Position numbers and translations under genes: made by a program. The notes beneath the pieces were generated by a model that ran no database searches, was not told the origin of the DNA, and saw nothing but the letters and a program-made list of their open reading frames with translations. Source: Stenotrophomonas maltophilia (lineage in GTDB: Bacteria > Pseudomonadota > Gammaproteobacteria > Xanthomonadales > Xanthomonadaceae). Taken from it: 64,000 nucleotides of DNA. Below are positions 26,496 through 35,556 of this stretch, piece by piece. Positions within the stretch are counted from its first letter, which is position 1. Every line of letters starts with the position of its first letter. Location: NCBI RefSeq assembly GCF_900186865.1, contig NZ_LT906480.1:1072001-1136000 (forward strand), in the 5' to 3' direction.

Positions 26496-28943
26496 TCAGT
26501 TCCTGTCTGCAAGGCCACCACGGGCGGCAACCGCGTTGCGACGCTGCAGCTCGTCGGCGGTGCGGCGCGCCACCGCTTCGCTGGATTCGCCTGGCTGCTG
26601 GTGGATGGTGATGTGGTTGGTCTGCTGCTGCTGCACCGTGGTGGCGCTGCGCGGGGTGGGCGAAGGCATGTCCGGCGCACGGCGTCCCTGCGCGCCGCTC
26701 AGCTCGGCCATGCGGCGGTTCAGGCCATCGTTGTCGTTGGTGCCGACCGCGTACGCCACGCGCGCCATGTCGCCGATGCCACCACCGCCGCGCGCCTTCA
26801 TGCCGCTGTAGATGTTGGCGGCGCCCACTGCGGTCTGCAGCCCGCCCTCGGCGACCTCCAGCGCTTTGTCGTTGGCAGCCCCTACGCCACCACCAAGCTT
26901 GTCCATGAACCAGCCGACGCCTTCGATGACTGGCTTGAGCTTTTCCAGGATGCGGTCGAACGCTGCGGTCGCCTTCTGGCTGATCGACTCCCAGATGTTG
27001 CCAAGGGTTTCGTTGATGAAGCCGGCGACGGTGCCGAGCATCTCGCCCAGCCACACCACCGCCCCCACCACGCCGCCGATGACCTGGATCACCAGCCGGA
27101 AGTTGGTCAGCAGCGTCTCACCCACCAGCGAGCCGATCTGGGCGACGCGTGACAATTCATTGCCGGTGTACTGCGCCGGTTCCAGCATCTTCGACAGCCA
27201 GTCCCAGGCCTGGCCGATCAGCCCGCTCATGACTTCCCAGGCGGGGCGCAGTGGTTCAACCGCGCGCATCAGTTCACCCATCGCTGCGGTGCCTGCACCG
27301 CTCAGGCCTTCCCAGACGCCGCCCAGGAATGCCTTGATCGGTTCCCAGTACTTGCGCACCAGCAGGGCGCCGGCGGTGATGGCGGCGACGGCAACGGCGA
27401 TGGGCCCACCGCCGATGGCACCAATGGCAGTTGCGACGATGCGGAAACCCGATGCCAGGCGCATGGCCATCGGCCCAAAGCGCCCCAGCTGTGCCAGCAG
27501 GCTGCCGCCACGGAACAGCTGGATGGCCTTCTGCACGCCCAGGATCGGGCCCTGCAGGAAGGTCCAGGCATAGCGAGCGCCGAGTACCGCCGCGCGCATG
27601 CCCAGCATGCCGACCACGATCTGCGTGGTGTTGGCGATCAGCTTCGGGTTTTCCTGCACGAACGAGGTAACCCCGTTCAACAGCTCGGTCAGCTTGACCG
27701 CGGCCTCGCCCACCGCGGGCAGCAGCGCCGCACCGAACGCCTTGGACAGGTTGTCCACGGCGATCTTGGCGCCTTCGATCTTCTGCGGATCGGTCTGCAT
27801 CGCGTCGGCATAGGCCGCATCGGTGGTACCCGCCGATCCATTCAAGGCCTTGTCGCGGACACGGATGTAGGTGTCCCAGTTCTCGATCATGCGCTGGACG
27901 AAGTTCTTCGCCTGTGCATCGCTGAACAGGGTGCCGATCTTCTTCTGGTCGCCCGCAGTCGCCTGGATGATCCCCTGCATCGCAGCATCGAAGGGATTGC
28001 CGCCGCTGGTCTGTGCGTCGCCGATGATCTTGCGCAGATCCAGGTTCAGGCTCTTCTTGGCCTTCTCCTGAATGTCCGGCGAGAGCACCTCGGACATGAA
28101 ACTCTTCATGTTGCTGGCGGCCTTGTCGGCGCCACCTGCCGAGTCCAGCGTGGCTTCCAGTGCCGCACCCAGCGTAGCCGCCGCCGATGTGCCCTGCAGC
28201 TTCATCGCCTCGAACGAGGAACCCAGCACCGGCAGCACCTGGGCCATGTCCTTCAGGCCCAGGCTGCCCTGCTGGCTGTTCACCACCAGCACGTCCAGCG
28301 CGTTCTGCATGCGCGAGGGATCGATATCGAACGACTGCTGCAGGGCGGCCGCAGCTTGGGCCACATCATCGATGCTGGCACCGGTGACGGTGGTGGTCCG
28401 CCCGACAGCACCGAGGCTGGCCTGGGCCGACTGTGCGTCCATGCCGGCCGCGACCATCAGCTTGATCGACCGCTGCAGATCGTCGGCGCCCTGGTTGGTT
28501 GCACGCGATTGCTGCAGGATCGCCTGGCCGAGCGCACTCACCTGCGCGCGGCTGAGGTTGGCTGCCACGCCGATCTGCTGGTTCTGGCGGGCGAAGCCGG
28601 AGGCGTTCTCGACCGGCTGGGCCAGTGCGGTGACGGCGGTGCCGAGTGTGCCGCGCGCTGCCTTGAACGAGGCGCCGAGTTTCTCGCGCTTCCCCAGGTT
28701 GGCGGTGCGCTTGGCTTCGACACGCTCCAGCGCTTCCTGTGAGGCGCGCAGCGCATCGGCCTGCGCGCGCATGCGGGTGTATGCGGTGCCCGACTTCTTC
28801 ATCGCGGCGAGCTTGAGCTCCAGCTTGCCGGCTTCATCGCCGAGGCGCTTCACGCCATCATTGGCGAAGGACAATGCGTCCTTCAGCGACTTGGACACCT
28901 CACCGCCGATCGTGATCGTTGTCGTTTGAACGTTACTGGCCAT
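26496..28943 (-). CDS. T: Tail tape-measure protein
   Basis: An 815-aa protein, the largest in the locus, setting tail length. It starts MASNVQTTTITIGGEVSKSLKDAL, has an N-terminal coiled coil rich in Ala and Lys (about 20-110), a conserved NQQIGVAANLSRAQVSALGQAI domain, and hydrophobic segments about 430-560 (GAIGGGPIAVAVAAITAGALLV). This is the arrangement of P2-family gpT. Its length predicts a shorter tail than lambda and one similar to P2. The start overlaps the E' stop. Confidence 0.93.
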   Translation of the reverse strand: MASNVQTTTITIGGEVSKSLKDALSFANDGVKRLGDEAGKLELKLAAMKKSGTAYTRMRAQADALRASQEALERVEAKRTANLGKREKLGASFKAARGTLGTAVTALAQPVENASGFARQNQQIGVAANLSRAQVSALGQAILQQSRATNQGADDLQRSIKLMVAAGMDAQSAQASLGAVGRTTTVTGASIDDVAQAAAALQQSFDIDPSRMQNALDVLVVNSQQGSLGLKDMAQVLPVLGSSFEAMKLQGTSAAATLGAALEATLDSAGGADKAASNMKSFMSEVLSPDIQEKAKKSLNLDLRKIIGDAQTSGGNPFDAAMQGIIQATAGDQKKIGTLFSDAQAKNFVQRMIENWDTYIRVRDKALNGSAGTTDAAYADAMQTDPQKIEGAKIAVDNLSKAFGAALLPAVGEAAVKLTELLNGVTSFVQENPKLIANTTQIVVGMLGMRAAVLGARYAWTFLQGPILGVQKAIQLFRGGSLLAQLGRFGPMAMRLASGFRIVATAIGAIGGGPIAVAVAAITAGALLVRKYWEPIKAFLGGVWEGLSGAGTAAMGELMRAVEPLRPAWEVMSGLIGQAWDWLSKMLEPAQYTGNELSRVAQIGSLVGETLLTNFRLVIQVIGGVVGAVVWLGEMLGTVAGFINETLGNIWESISQKATAAFDRILEKLKPVIEGVGWFMDKLGGGVGAANDKALEVAEGGLQTAVGAANIYSGMKARGGGGIGDMARVAYAVGTNDNDGLNRRMAELSGAQGRRAPDMPSPTPRSATTVQQQQTNHITIHQQPGESSEAVARRTADELQRRNAVAARGGLADRN

Positions 28944-29354
28944 GTACCGGCAATCCCTGAATCCACCAGATGAACTTCGACACCCGCAGTGTCATGATTT
29001 CGCGCAGGCCCCAGCCGGTATGACCGGCCAGGGCGAGCACTCCCTGCCTGATCTGTGGCAGGGTCAGGTGGTAAAAAGCGCGACGCCTGCCTGCAGTCGT
29101 GCGTAGTCGCGCAACGGCATCTTGCGCACGTCGTCCGGCGAGATCTCGCACAGGTTGGCGATCATCCGCACCTCACGCTGGGCGTCGCTGCCCTTGTCGT
29201 CCTGGTAGCGCTCCATGTCTTCCACGGTCGGCTCGCGCATGCGCAGCACGGCAGTCTCCATGCCGTTGACCTGGCGCGGGCGGGTGAGGGTGATCTCGGC
29301 AAAGCCATCGCGCTCGATGACGGTGTCGGTGGGGGTCTTGGTCTTGCTGGACAT
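28933..29354 (-). CDS. Frameshift product gpE+E'
   Basis: The E' frame lies in -1 relative to E. Near its beginning it reads FYHLTLPQIRQG and near its end LREIMTLRVSKFIWWIQG, both conserved in P2-family E' extensions. The E reading frame reaches a T5 run (29077-29073 on the minus strand, context GCGCTTTTTACC) two codons before its stop. A slip back of one base there would give a fused protein of about 140 aa. E' has no good start or ribosome site of its own, which supports frameshifting. In P2 E+E' is a tail chaperone pair analogous to lambda G/GT. Confidence 0.75.
29064..29354 (-). CDS. E: Tail assembly protein E
   Basis: A 96-aa protein: MSSKTKTPTDTVIERDGFAE, then ITLTRPRQVNGMETAVLRMREPTVEDM and IANLCEISPDDVRKMPLRDYARLQ. 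This is the gpE tail assembly chaperone family. It ends with TGA two codons after a T5 run where a -1 slip would extend it into E'. It follows FII and precedes T, the position of all known G/GT-like chaperones. Confidence 0.9.
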   Translation of the reverse strand: MSSKTKTPTDTVIERDGFAEITLTRPRQVNGMETAVLRMREPTVEDMERYQDDKGSDAQREVRMIANLCEISPDDVRKMPLRDYARLQAGVALFTT

Positions 29355-29434
29355 GAAGGCGTTCCTGGAATGCGATGCGGTGCGATGGATGCGGGGGCGC
29401 GAGGCGCCCCCGGGTTCTTCGGTGCGGCGTGGGC

Positions 29435-29938
29435 TCAGATGCCCAGCGCGCCGCGGATGCCGGCCAGGACGTCGACGCCACCCTGGCGGGCGATCATGTT
29501 GACCACGTCGATCTCCTGCACGACCTGGGCGCCATGGGTCAGCTTGTAGTAGCTCAGCGCCAGGCTGACCTTGATCGTGCCTTTCTCGCCGACCTTGGTT
29601 TCACCACGGTCCAGCAGCTTCACCTTGCCGCGCATGTTGTGCACGACCTGGGTCACTTCGCCGTCGTCGCCTTCCAGCGCTTCGCGGGCGGTGAAGCCAT
29701 ACTCCTTGCTTTCGATGACGTGGAACTTGCTCATGATCTCCGCGTCGTCGGAGGCGAACTCGACATCGGCGGTCAGCTTTTCATGGCCGAGCACGATCTC
29801 GGTCGGGGCGAGCATGCCGCCGGCTTGGAAGTCCTCGGTCTTCAGCGACAGCTTGGGGGCGGTGAAGGACATCACGCTGCCGGCATAACCCTTGCCGTCG
29901 ACGTAGAAGTTGAAGTTTTTACGGATCTTGCGCGCCAT
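29435..29938 (-). CDS. FII: Major tail tube protein
   Basis: A 167-aa protein, MARKIRKNFNFYVDGKGYAG, with VMSFTAPKLSLKTEDFQAGGM and the conserved central region ADVEFASDDAEI. This is the P2 gpFII family, which polymerises into the inner tube pushed through the target envelope on contraction. It lies 2 bp after the sheath gene and 80 bp before E. Confidence 0.95.
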   Translation of the reverse strand: MARKIRKNFNFYVDGKGYAGSVMSFTAPKLSLKTEDFQAGGMLAPTEIVLGHEKLTADVEFASDDAEIMSKFHVIESKEYGFTAREALEGDDGEVTQVVHNMRGKVKLLDRGETKVGEKGTIKVSLALSYYKLTHGAQVVQEIDVVNMIARQGGVDVLAGIRGALGI

Positions 29939-29940
29939 GC

Positions 29941-31143
29941 TTAGAAGATCTCCGAGACGTAGTTGTTGTTCATGTGCATGCGGAAGGTCAGCTGCTCACC
30001 CGGGTAGGTCGGAGTGAAGTCGAAGTCCCAGTAGAAGCGGCCCTGGGCCACGCTGTCCGCTGCGTTCAGTTCCGGGTCGATCCAGCAGTTGCCGCCGAGG
30101 ATCGCGCCCTGGGTCTTCAGGCCGCGCAGGAAGGCATTGACGCCCTCGCGCACGTCATCGACGTAGGTCTTGCTGATGCCGCGGTCGACGGCCCACAGGT
30201 GGGCGGCTTCCAGGCTGTCGGCGATGATGTCGGCGGTGCGCACCACGCACAGGAACTGCCACTTCGGATCGATGCTGGTGGTGCGGTTGCCCCACAGGCG
30301 GAAGCCCCCTTCGCGGATGACCGTGGCCACGTTGGCCTGGTTCAGCAGGTTGGCGCGGCTGGTGGCATCGGACAGGCCGAAGTCGATCGCACGCGCGGTA
30401 CCGACCACGCCGTTGAGTTCCAGGTTCGACGGCGACGCCCACCAGCCGCGCTCGTTGTCGCTGCGGGCGATGGCACCGGCCACGGCACCGGAGGCATGGC
30501 GGGTGACGATGGCATCACCGGACTGCACCAGCAGCGCGGGGTCGACCACGTAGACGCGCTTGGAGCCGGTCAGGGCGGCGGTGGACTTGGCAGCGTCGTC
30601 GTTGCTGTTCGGGCCATCCTTGATGATCACCGCACGCAGCTTGTCGGCGATGCCGAGCAGTTCCGCTACGACCGGGTTGGCCAGCACGGCCTCCGGCTTG
30701 GCCGGATCGGCCGGGTGCACATGGGTGAAGCCGGGTGCGACCAGGATGCGCGGCTTGACGCCGACGATGGACTTGGCGGCCAGCAGCGCATGCACGCCTT
30801 CGTAGGCGCCGGTCTGGGCATTCACGCCGCCCAGCACGTTGGCCAGGGTGGCGCTTTCATTGGCGCCCTTCTCGACGCGGACCACGACGACGACGGCACT
30901 GGACTGGTCGAAGATCGTGTCGAGCGCACCGGGCAGGGTGCCGGCATCGGTGCCGGTGGTCGCCGACAGCTTGGCGGCCTGCGACGGCGAGGTCACCAGT
31001 ACGGGCGTGTTGATGGGGAACGCTTCGGTGTCGGCCAGCGGTGCGGTGCCGACGATGCCGATCACGCTGCTGGAGGCGATGGCAATCGATCGGGCACCGG
31101 TATCGATGTTGACGACCTGTACGCCATGGAGAAATTCGGTCAT
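29941..31143 (-). CDS. FI: Contractile tail sheath protein
   Basis: A 400-aa protein starting MTEFLHGVQVVNIDTGARSI, behind GAGGAAGAACCCCGA. Sheath hallmarks are SSVIGIVGTAPLAD near the start, LVAPGFTH in the middle, GLSDATSRANLLNQANVATVIREGGFRLWGNRTTS (quoted here as GLSDATSRANLLNQ and GGFRLWGNRT), and the C-terminal FDFTPTYPGEQLTFRM. A contractile sheath defines the particle as R-type rather than F-type. An open extension to 31500 is not real. Confidence 0.95.
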   Translation of the reverse strand: MTEFLHGVQVVNIDTGARSIAIASSSVIGIVGTAPLADTEAFPINTPVLVTSPSQAAKLSATTGTDAGTLPGALDTIFDQSSAVVVVVRVEKGANESATLANVLGGVNAQTGAYEGVHALLAAKSIVGVKPRILVAPGFTHVHPADPAKPEAVLANPVVAELLGIADKLRAVIIKDGPNSNDDAAKSTAALTGSKRVYVVDPALLVQSGDAIVTRHASGAVAGAIARSDNERGWWASPSNLELNGVVGTARAIDFGLSDATSRANLLNQANVATVIREGGFRLWGNRTTSIDPKWQFLCVVRTADIIADSLEAAHLWAVDRGISKTYVDDVREGVNAFLRGLKTQGAILGGNCWIDPELNAADSVAQGRFYWDFDFTPTYPGEQLTFRMHMNNNYVSEIF

Positions 31144-31249
31144 TCGGGGTTCTTCCTCGGTGTGGGTGTGTGCCGGCTTGTGCAGGCGACGGGGTAATGT
31201 TCGGAGAATGTGGCGGTCGCGATAATTGCAGCGGTGGCCCGCTGATCGA

Positions 31250-31909
31250 TCAGACCCAGCCGGAGGCGCTGACGCTGGCGCTGAAGGTGGAAACCTGGGC
31301 GATACCTCCGGCACGGCGCAGCGCGACGGAAATGCTGACGCTGTCCGATTCGTAGCTGGCGGACCTGGCAGGGACGCTGATCGACACGCCTGCCGACGGT
31401 CCAGCCGATGCCGGCACGAACGAGGGAGCACTGGTGCTGAAAGAGGCTTTGGCGGGCGAGGAGCCGGTGATCTGCACTTCGTACTCGGAAACGCTTGCAC
31501 CTGCCGGAAGCCACTGGCCTGACGCTGCTACCGAGCTGCCTCCATTGCCGCCACCGGCGACGCCCGTGCGGATGGCATAGGTGCCGTCGGCATACATCAG
31601 GATCGAGACGGTTGCCGACACGGAGCCGGTGGAGTTGGTCTTGGCGCCATTGCTTGCCGAGTAGCCCTTGCCATGGAATGGCAGCCTGTAGGTGGCGCTG
31701 CCGCGGGCCGCCCACAGGTTGGACACGTCCATGCCGTTGATGCGATGGCCTACGTCGGCACGCTTGCTGCCGTACTGGATGTGGGCATAGCGGCGGCTCA
31801 GGTCGGTGCCGCCGATACGGCGGCCCGAATCCTGCGCCAGTGGACCTTCAACGTACGGATCGAACAGGTCGTCAAAGTCGACACCGGAAGAGCGATATCC
31901 GCTGGGCAT
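31250..31909 (-). CDS. Protein encoded after the tail fibre, possible fibre accessory or receptor-binding part
   Basis: A 219-aa protein, MPSGYRSSGVDFDDLFDPYV, with KYGSKRADVGHR-like and WAARGSATYRLPFHGKGYS segments. The rest is rich in Ser, Ala, Gly and Val and looks like beta-strand repeats. I know similar N-termini from Xanthomonas and Stenotrophomonas tail loci but not their function. It occupies the position of the fibre chaperone (P2 G) without resembling it. The start is 1 bp after the fibre stop, so the two are co-translated. Confidence 0.65.
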   Translation of the reverse strand: MPSGYRSSGVDFDDLFDPYVEGPLAQDSGRRIGGTDLSRRYAHIQYGSKRADVGHRINGMDVSNLWAARGSATYRLPFHGKGYSASNGAKTNSTGSVSATVSILMYADGTYAIRTGVAGGGNGGSSVAASGQWLPAGASVSEYEVQITGSSPAKASFSTSAPSFVPASAGPSAGVSISVPARSASYESDSVSISVALRRAGGIAQVSTFSASVSASGWV

Positions 31910-31910
31910 G

Positions 31911-33878
31911 TCAGCGCTCCGCTTTCAGTGCGCGCACTTCAGCGGCCAGTTCCTGGATGGCCTTGGCCATCACCGGCAGCAGCTGGTCGAGCTTGACCGA
32001 TGCCACGCGCTCACCCTGGAACTCGACGCCTTCCAGGTCGACCGCTTCCGGCACCAGTTCGGCCAGCTGCTCGGCGACGAAGAACAGGCGACGGCGACCG
32101 TCGTCGTTGTACTCGGGTTTGTAGTGGCCGGCTGCAAGTTCCATCTGTTCGACAGCTGCCAGGCCATAGGGAAGTGCGCCTTCGATGTTTTTCAGCTTGC
32201 GCGAAGAGCCAGTATCGAAGCCGCCGGCCGTCCAGAGAGCCCCCGCGGCATTCAGTTGCAGTCGATCCACTTGCGCAGTGGACGACCAGATCCGGAACAC
32301 GTTGTCCGTGTTGTAGATGTGGAACTCTTGATTCGCGTTCCCACGGTCCTTGATGATGAATGCGGCATTGCCACCTGCGGAAGTGACGCCGCCGACGAAT
32401 GTGTTCTCCCGGTACTGGACATTGCTGAAGCTCGCGCGCTGCGTCGGAGTTCCTCCATTGAAGTCGTAGGAGTAAAGCGAAAGTGTGGCGTCGCTCTCCA
32501 TGGCTGTCGCCCATCGGGTCACGTTGTTGCCCCAGCCGAACCGTTGGTGCACGACCTGGGTGCTGCCTTGACCCACATACATGTTCAGCGTGCCGTTCAT
32601 GATGTCGCCGGCTTTGTTGATCTTCCCGCCGGGATCGAAGTTGCCGCTGGTCCAGATGTTCCCGCCTGCGCTGAGCGTTGCGCTATAGGCACCCTCCACA
32701 TTGCGGAAGGTGAAGGAGGAACCTGACTTGAAAATGTAGCTGTCACCGGTGCCGAAGTAGATGACACCATCGGTCAGCGTGCTGCCCCAGCCGGACAGGC
32801 GCAGCGAGTTGTTGGAGATGGAAACCGCGCCGGTGAACGTCCCGCCACTCTTGTCCATCTTCGCTTCAGGCGCGAAGTTCCCGGCATGCCACATCGGCGA
32901 GCCGTTCCAGCGCGGCGTGTCGCCATGCTTGATGGTGATTTCGCTGCTGGCACTGCGGTCCGCGCTCCATACGCGCCACAGGCTGGAATTTCCCCAGCCG
33001 CCAATGAAGGACTGTTCGGCACCGGCGGCACCGAAGCCCAGCAACGGATACGTGCCGCTGATGAACTGCTGGTCGGTGAACGTGTTGCCGCCCCTGGACG
33101 CCTTGCCATCCAGTGCCGACTGCAGCCCGGTCACATCGGCAATCACATGCTTGTGGCCCACGGTGGCGAAGTCACCGGCCAGGGCGAACTCGGAGGCGTG
33201 CTTGCCGTCCAGGGTGTCGGCGTCCAGGCCGTTGCCATGCCCGGTGTCCTTTAGCGCGGCGCTCTTCAGTTCCAGCGCAGTGCGCGCCGCCGCGGTGTTC
33301 GCCGCAGACAGCAGCGTCTTCGCCAGCGCGGTCGGGGCGCTGGCGCCGAAGCGCTTGTCGGTGTAAGCGCGCACGCCACGCGGGGTAACTGCGCGCTGGG
33401 TGTCGGTCGCATCTTCGGCTTCGGTGCTGGTGGCCAGCTCGACCACGCCGACCACCTCGGTGGTGGCCGGAGGATAGAGGAAGCCGGCATCACCGAACTG
33501 GATCTGCGTCGTGTCGATCCCGCTGAAGCGTGTGTCGGTGGCCAGCAGCAGCATCGATGCGGCCGACTTCTCCATGATCGGATCGGCCTGGCCGTAGCTG
33601 GCAAACAGGGTGCCGTCGGCCAGGTACAGGCCGAAACCGCGCAGCGTGTAGGAGGTGGCGCTGTCATCGCGGATGGTGACGTGCACGGTGTCATCGCCCA
33701 CGGCCTGGCCGCCGAAGGTGGCGACGCGCTTGATCTCGCCGGGCAGTGCGGTGAGCCCCGCCGACGGCACGAAGGCAGTCGAGGTCAGGCCGATCTGGGT
33801 GATCAGGACGGCGTTGGTGCCGGTGTTCGGCGGATTGACCAGCTTGGCGAAGCCGGCATCGGTGATTTTCAGGCGCAT
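31911..33878 (-). CDS. H: Tail fibre with C-terminal S74 intramolecular chaperone
   Basis: A 655-aa fibre that should decide which cells are killed. The N-terminus MRLKITDAGFAKLVNPPNTG is the baseplate-attachment (DUF3751-like) domain. Residues about 140-290 hold fibre repeats (VVGVVELATSTEAEDATD, GNGLDADTLDGKHASEF), followed by Gly/Ser-rich beta repeats with recurring MWHAGNF, WTSGNFDPGG and WTAGGFDTG units. The last 98 residues from SSRKLKNIEG (about 558) look like a peptidase S74/endosialidase chaperone ending in a coiled coil (LAAEVRALKAER). The catalytic Ser-Lys pair seems present, so self-cleavage after trimerisation is possible. Confidence 0.88.
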   Translation of the reverse strand: MRLKITDAGFAKLVNPPNTGTNAVLITQIGLTSTAFVPSAGLTALPGEIKRVATFGGQAVGDDTVHVTIRDDSATSYTLRGFGLYLADGTLFASYGQADPIMEKSAASMLLLATDTRFSGIDTTQIQFGDAGFLYPPATTEVVGVVELATSTEAEDATDTQRAVTPRGVRAYTDKRFGASAPTALAKTLLSAANTAAARTALELKSAALKDTGHGNGLDADTLDGKHASEFALAGDFATVGHKHVIADVTGLQSALDGKASRGGNTFTDQQFISGTYPLLGFGAAGAEQSFIGGWGNSSLWRVWSADRSASSEITIKHGDTPRWNGSPMWHAGNFAPEAKMDKSGGTFTGAVSISNNSLRLSGWGSTLTDGVIYFGTGDSYIFKSGSSFTFRNVEGAYSATLSAGGNIWTSGNFDPGGKINKAGDIMNGTLNMYVGQGSTQVVHQRFGWGNNVTRWATAMESDATLSLYSYDFNGGTPTQRASFSNVQYRENTFVGGVTSAGGNAAFIIKDRGNANQEFHIYNTDNVFRIWSSTAQVDRLQLNAAGALWTAGGFDTGSSRKLKNIEGALPYGLAAVEQMELAAGHYKPEYNDDGRRRLFFVAEQLAELVPEAVDLEGVEFQGERVASVKLDQLLPVMAKAIQELAAEVRALKAER

Positions 33879-33885
33879 GCGGGGG

Positions 33886-34665
33886 TTACTCTCCGATCAG
33901 TTGAAGGCGGCGGAAGGCCGTGGCGTGGGCGGCTGCAAGTGCGCCGACGGCGGCGTCGGCCTGCATGCCCTGGGTAAAGGTGAAGTGCGAGCGCACCGGC
34001 TTGGTCCGGGTGATTTCGCCGATGACGTCCTCCACGAACATCGCCGTGGCAGACTGGCCATCCTGGTTGGCGATGGTCATCACCGCTTCGAAGGTGTGCG
34101 GCGCGCCCCTGGGCTGCAGCTGCCACCACTCGCGGATCAGCACCGATCCACCGAAGGCGGCCACCACGTCGCGCACGCTGCCGGCGGTGCCCTTGCGGCG
34201 CTGGATGGCGATGGCCGTGCGCACCCGTGCGCGTTTCACCGCTTCGGGCCAGTAGGCCTTCCATTCGTCCACCGACAGTGCCCAGGCCAGCCAGGGCAGC
34301 AGTGCGGTCGGACAGCGGTCGGCATCCCACAGCGCGGTGATGTCCACCGGCAACGGACGTGCGACGATGGCGCGGGCAAGCGCGCGCTCGGCGTGGGTGG
34401 CGTTGGCGGGAAGCAGGTTCGCCGCCGAGGGCACCACCACCTGGGCGTCACCATCGATGACCTCGCCGGGCGCCGGTGCAGCGGCCAGGGTGACCCTGCT
34501 GCCCTCGATGACGCTGCCCTGCAACGGCTGCCGCCCCCGTGCATCGGTGCGGTACACCGCCTGCAGGCTCGCCAGCGCGCCGCCGGGGTGGCGGAAGGTG
34601 CGGTTGCGGCCATCGATCGCGCCGCGCAGGCGCGCGTTGATCAGGCGCGTGCTCGGCTCATTCAT
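33886..34665 (-). CDS. I: Tail protein I with an N-terminal extension
   Basis: A 259-aa protein. Residues from about 83 match P2 gpI: NLLPANATHAERALARAI, ALWDADRCPTALLPWLAWALSVDEW, and RARVRTAIAIQRRKGTAGS. The first 80 residues (MNEPSTRLINARLRGAIDG ...) form an extra beta-rich domain not found in P2 gpI, which is about 176 aa long. gpI belongs to the baseplate wedge together with J and W. The start overlaps the J stop by 8 bp. Confidence 0.88.
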   Translation of the reverse strand: MNEPSTRLINARLRGAIDGRNRTFRHPGGALASLQAVYRTDARGRQPLQGSVIEGSRVTLAAAPAPGEVIDGDAQVVVPSAANLLPANATHAERALARAIVARPLPVDITALWDADRCPTALLPWLAWALSVDEWKAYWPEAVKRARVRTAIAIQRRKGTAGSVRDVVAAFGGSVLIREWWQLQPRGAPHTFEAVMTIANQDGQSATAMFVEDVIGEITRTKPVRSHFTFTQGMQADAAVGALAAAHATAFRRLQLIGE

Positions 34666-35554
34666 CGGTGCCGCCGTGGGTCAGGGTCACGCCGGTGCAG
34701 TGCGTGGCCTGGGTTCGGTCCACCACCACATCTGCAGCCGGATGGACGATCTCCACGCGCTGCACGCCCTCGGCATGCAATGCGGCGAACAACCCCGAAC
34801 GGGTGACATCGCGGCCGAGACGATGTGACTCGCTGATGTAGCGGTCCAGGCGGGTGCGCGCTTCGGCAAGCACGACCTGCGAATCCGGGCCGGCAAAGGT
34901 GAACAGCGTGGCGTCGACCAAGTAGGTGACGATCGTGGCCGGCTTCACCAGCACGTGGTCGGTCAGCGGTCGCACGTCATCGGCGCTCAGCTTCGCCTCG
35001 ACGATGTCCAGCAGCCCCTGGGTGGCGGTTCCATCCGCTTCGCGCGACAGCACCGAGACCACCACTTCGCCGGGGGCGGGACTGGTCGCACTGGCGTCGA
35101 GCACGCGCGGGTCCGCGCTCAGCGCATGGAATACATAGGCACCTTCCGGCCCCGCCACGCTGAACCCTTCCGGGCCCAGCTGGATGCGGCGGCGGAAGTC
35201 CTCATCGCTCTCATATCGCGGTGGAATGCCTTCCTGCGGCCTGCCCGGGTCGAGCACCTGGCGGGCGACGCCGAAGATCGCGGCGAGGTGGTCCAGGTCG
35301 CTGCCACCGGCATAGGCCAGCATCACGCCACACGCGGCGTCGTTGACACGCTGGCGATCAAGCAGGCGCAGGTAGGTGCAGACCTCCAGGATCTTGAAGG
35401 CCGGGTCCGACGGCAGCAGCGCGTCGAAGGTGGGATCCAGGGCCTGCAGTGCGGTCAGCGATTCATCGAACATCGCTTCGAAATCGAGCACTTCGATGAC
35501 CGCCGGTGCAGGCAGCTGGGACAGATTGACACTGGTGAACGAGCCGGATGCCAC
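34658..35554 (-). CDS. J: Baseplate assembly protein J
   Basis: A 298-aa baseplate wedge protein. It has VNLSQLPAPAVIEVLDFEAM at the start, FKILEVCTYLRLLDRQRVNDA, ESDEDFRRRIQLGPEGFSVAGPEGAYVFHAL (quoted in part: ESDEDFRRRIQLGPEG and GPEGAYVFHAL), and VSVLSREADGT, all typical of P2 gpJ. It starts at GTG (35554), 2 bp after the W stop and behind GAGG. A longer ATG frame to 35689 overlaps W and is rejected. Confidence 0.92.
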   Translation of the reverse strand: MASGSFTSVNLSQLPAPAVIEVLDFEAMFDESLTALQALDPTFDALLPSDPAFKILEVCTYLRLLDRQRVNDAACGVMLAYAGGSDLDHLAAIFGVARQVLDPGRPQEGIPPRYESDEDFRRRIQLGPEGFSVAGPEGAYVFHALSADPRVLDASATSPAPGEVVVSVLSREADGTATQGLLDIVEAKLSADDVRPLTDHVLVKPATIVTYLVDATLFTFAGPDSQVVLAEARTRLDRYISESHRLGRDVTRSGLFAALHAEGVQRVEIVHPAADVVVDRTQATHCTGVTLTHGGTDE

Positions 35555-35556
35555 GG

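Noticed and set aside
28933..29151. E' as an independent gene
   Set aside because: No ribosome site or plausible start; its conserved part continues gpE in the -1 frame as in P2.
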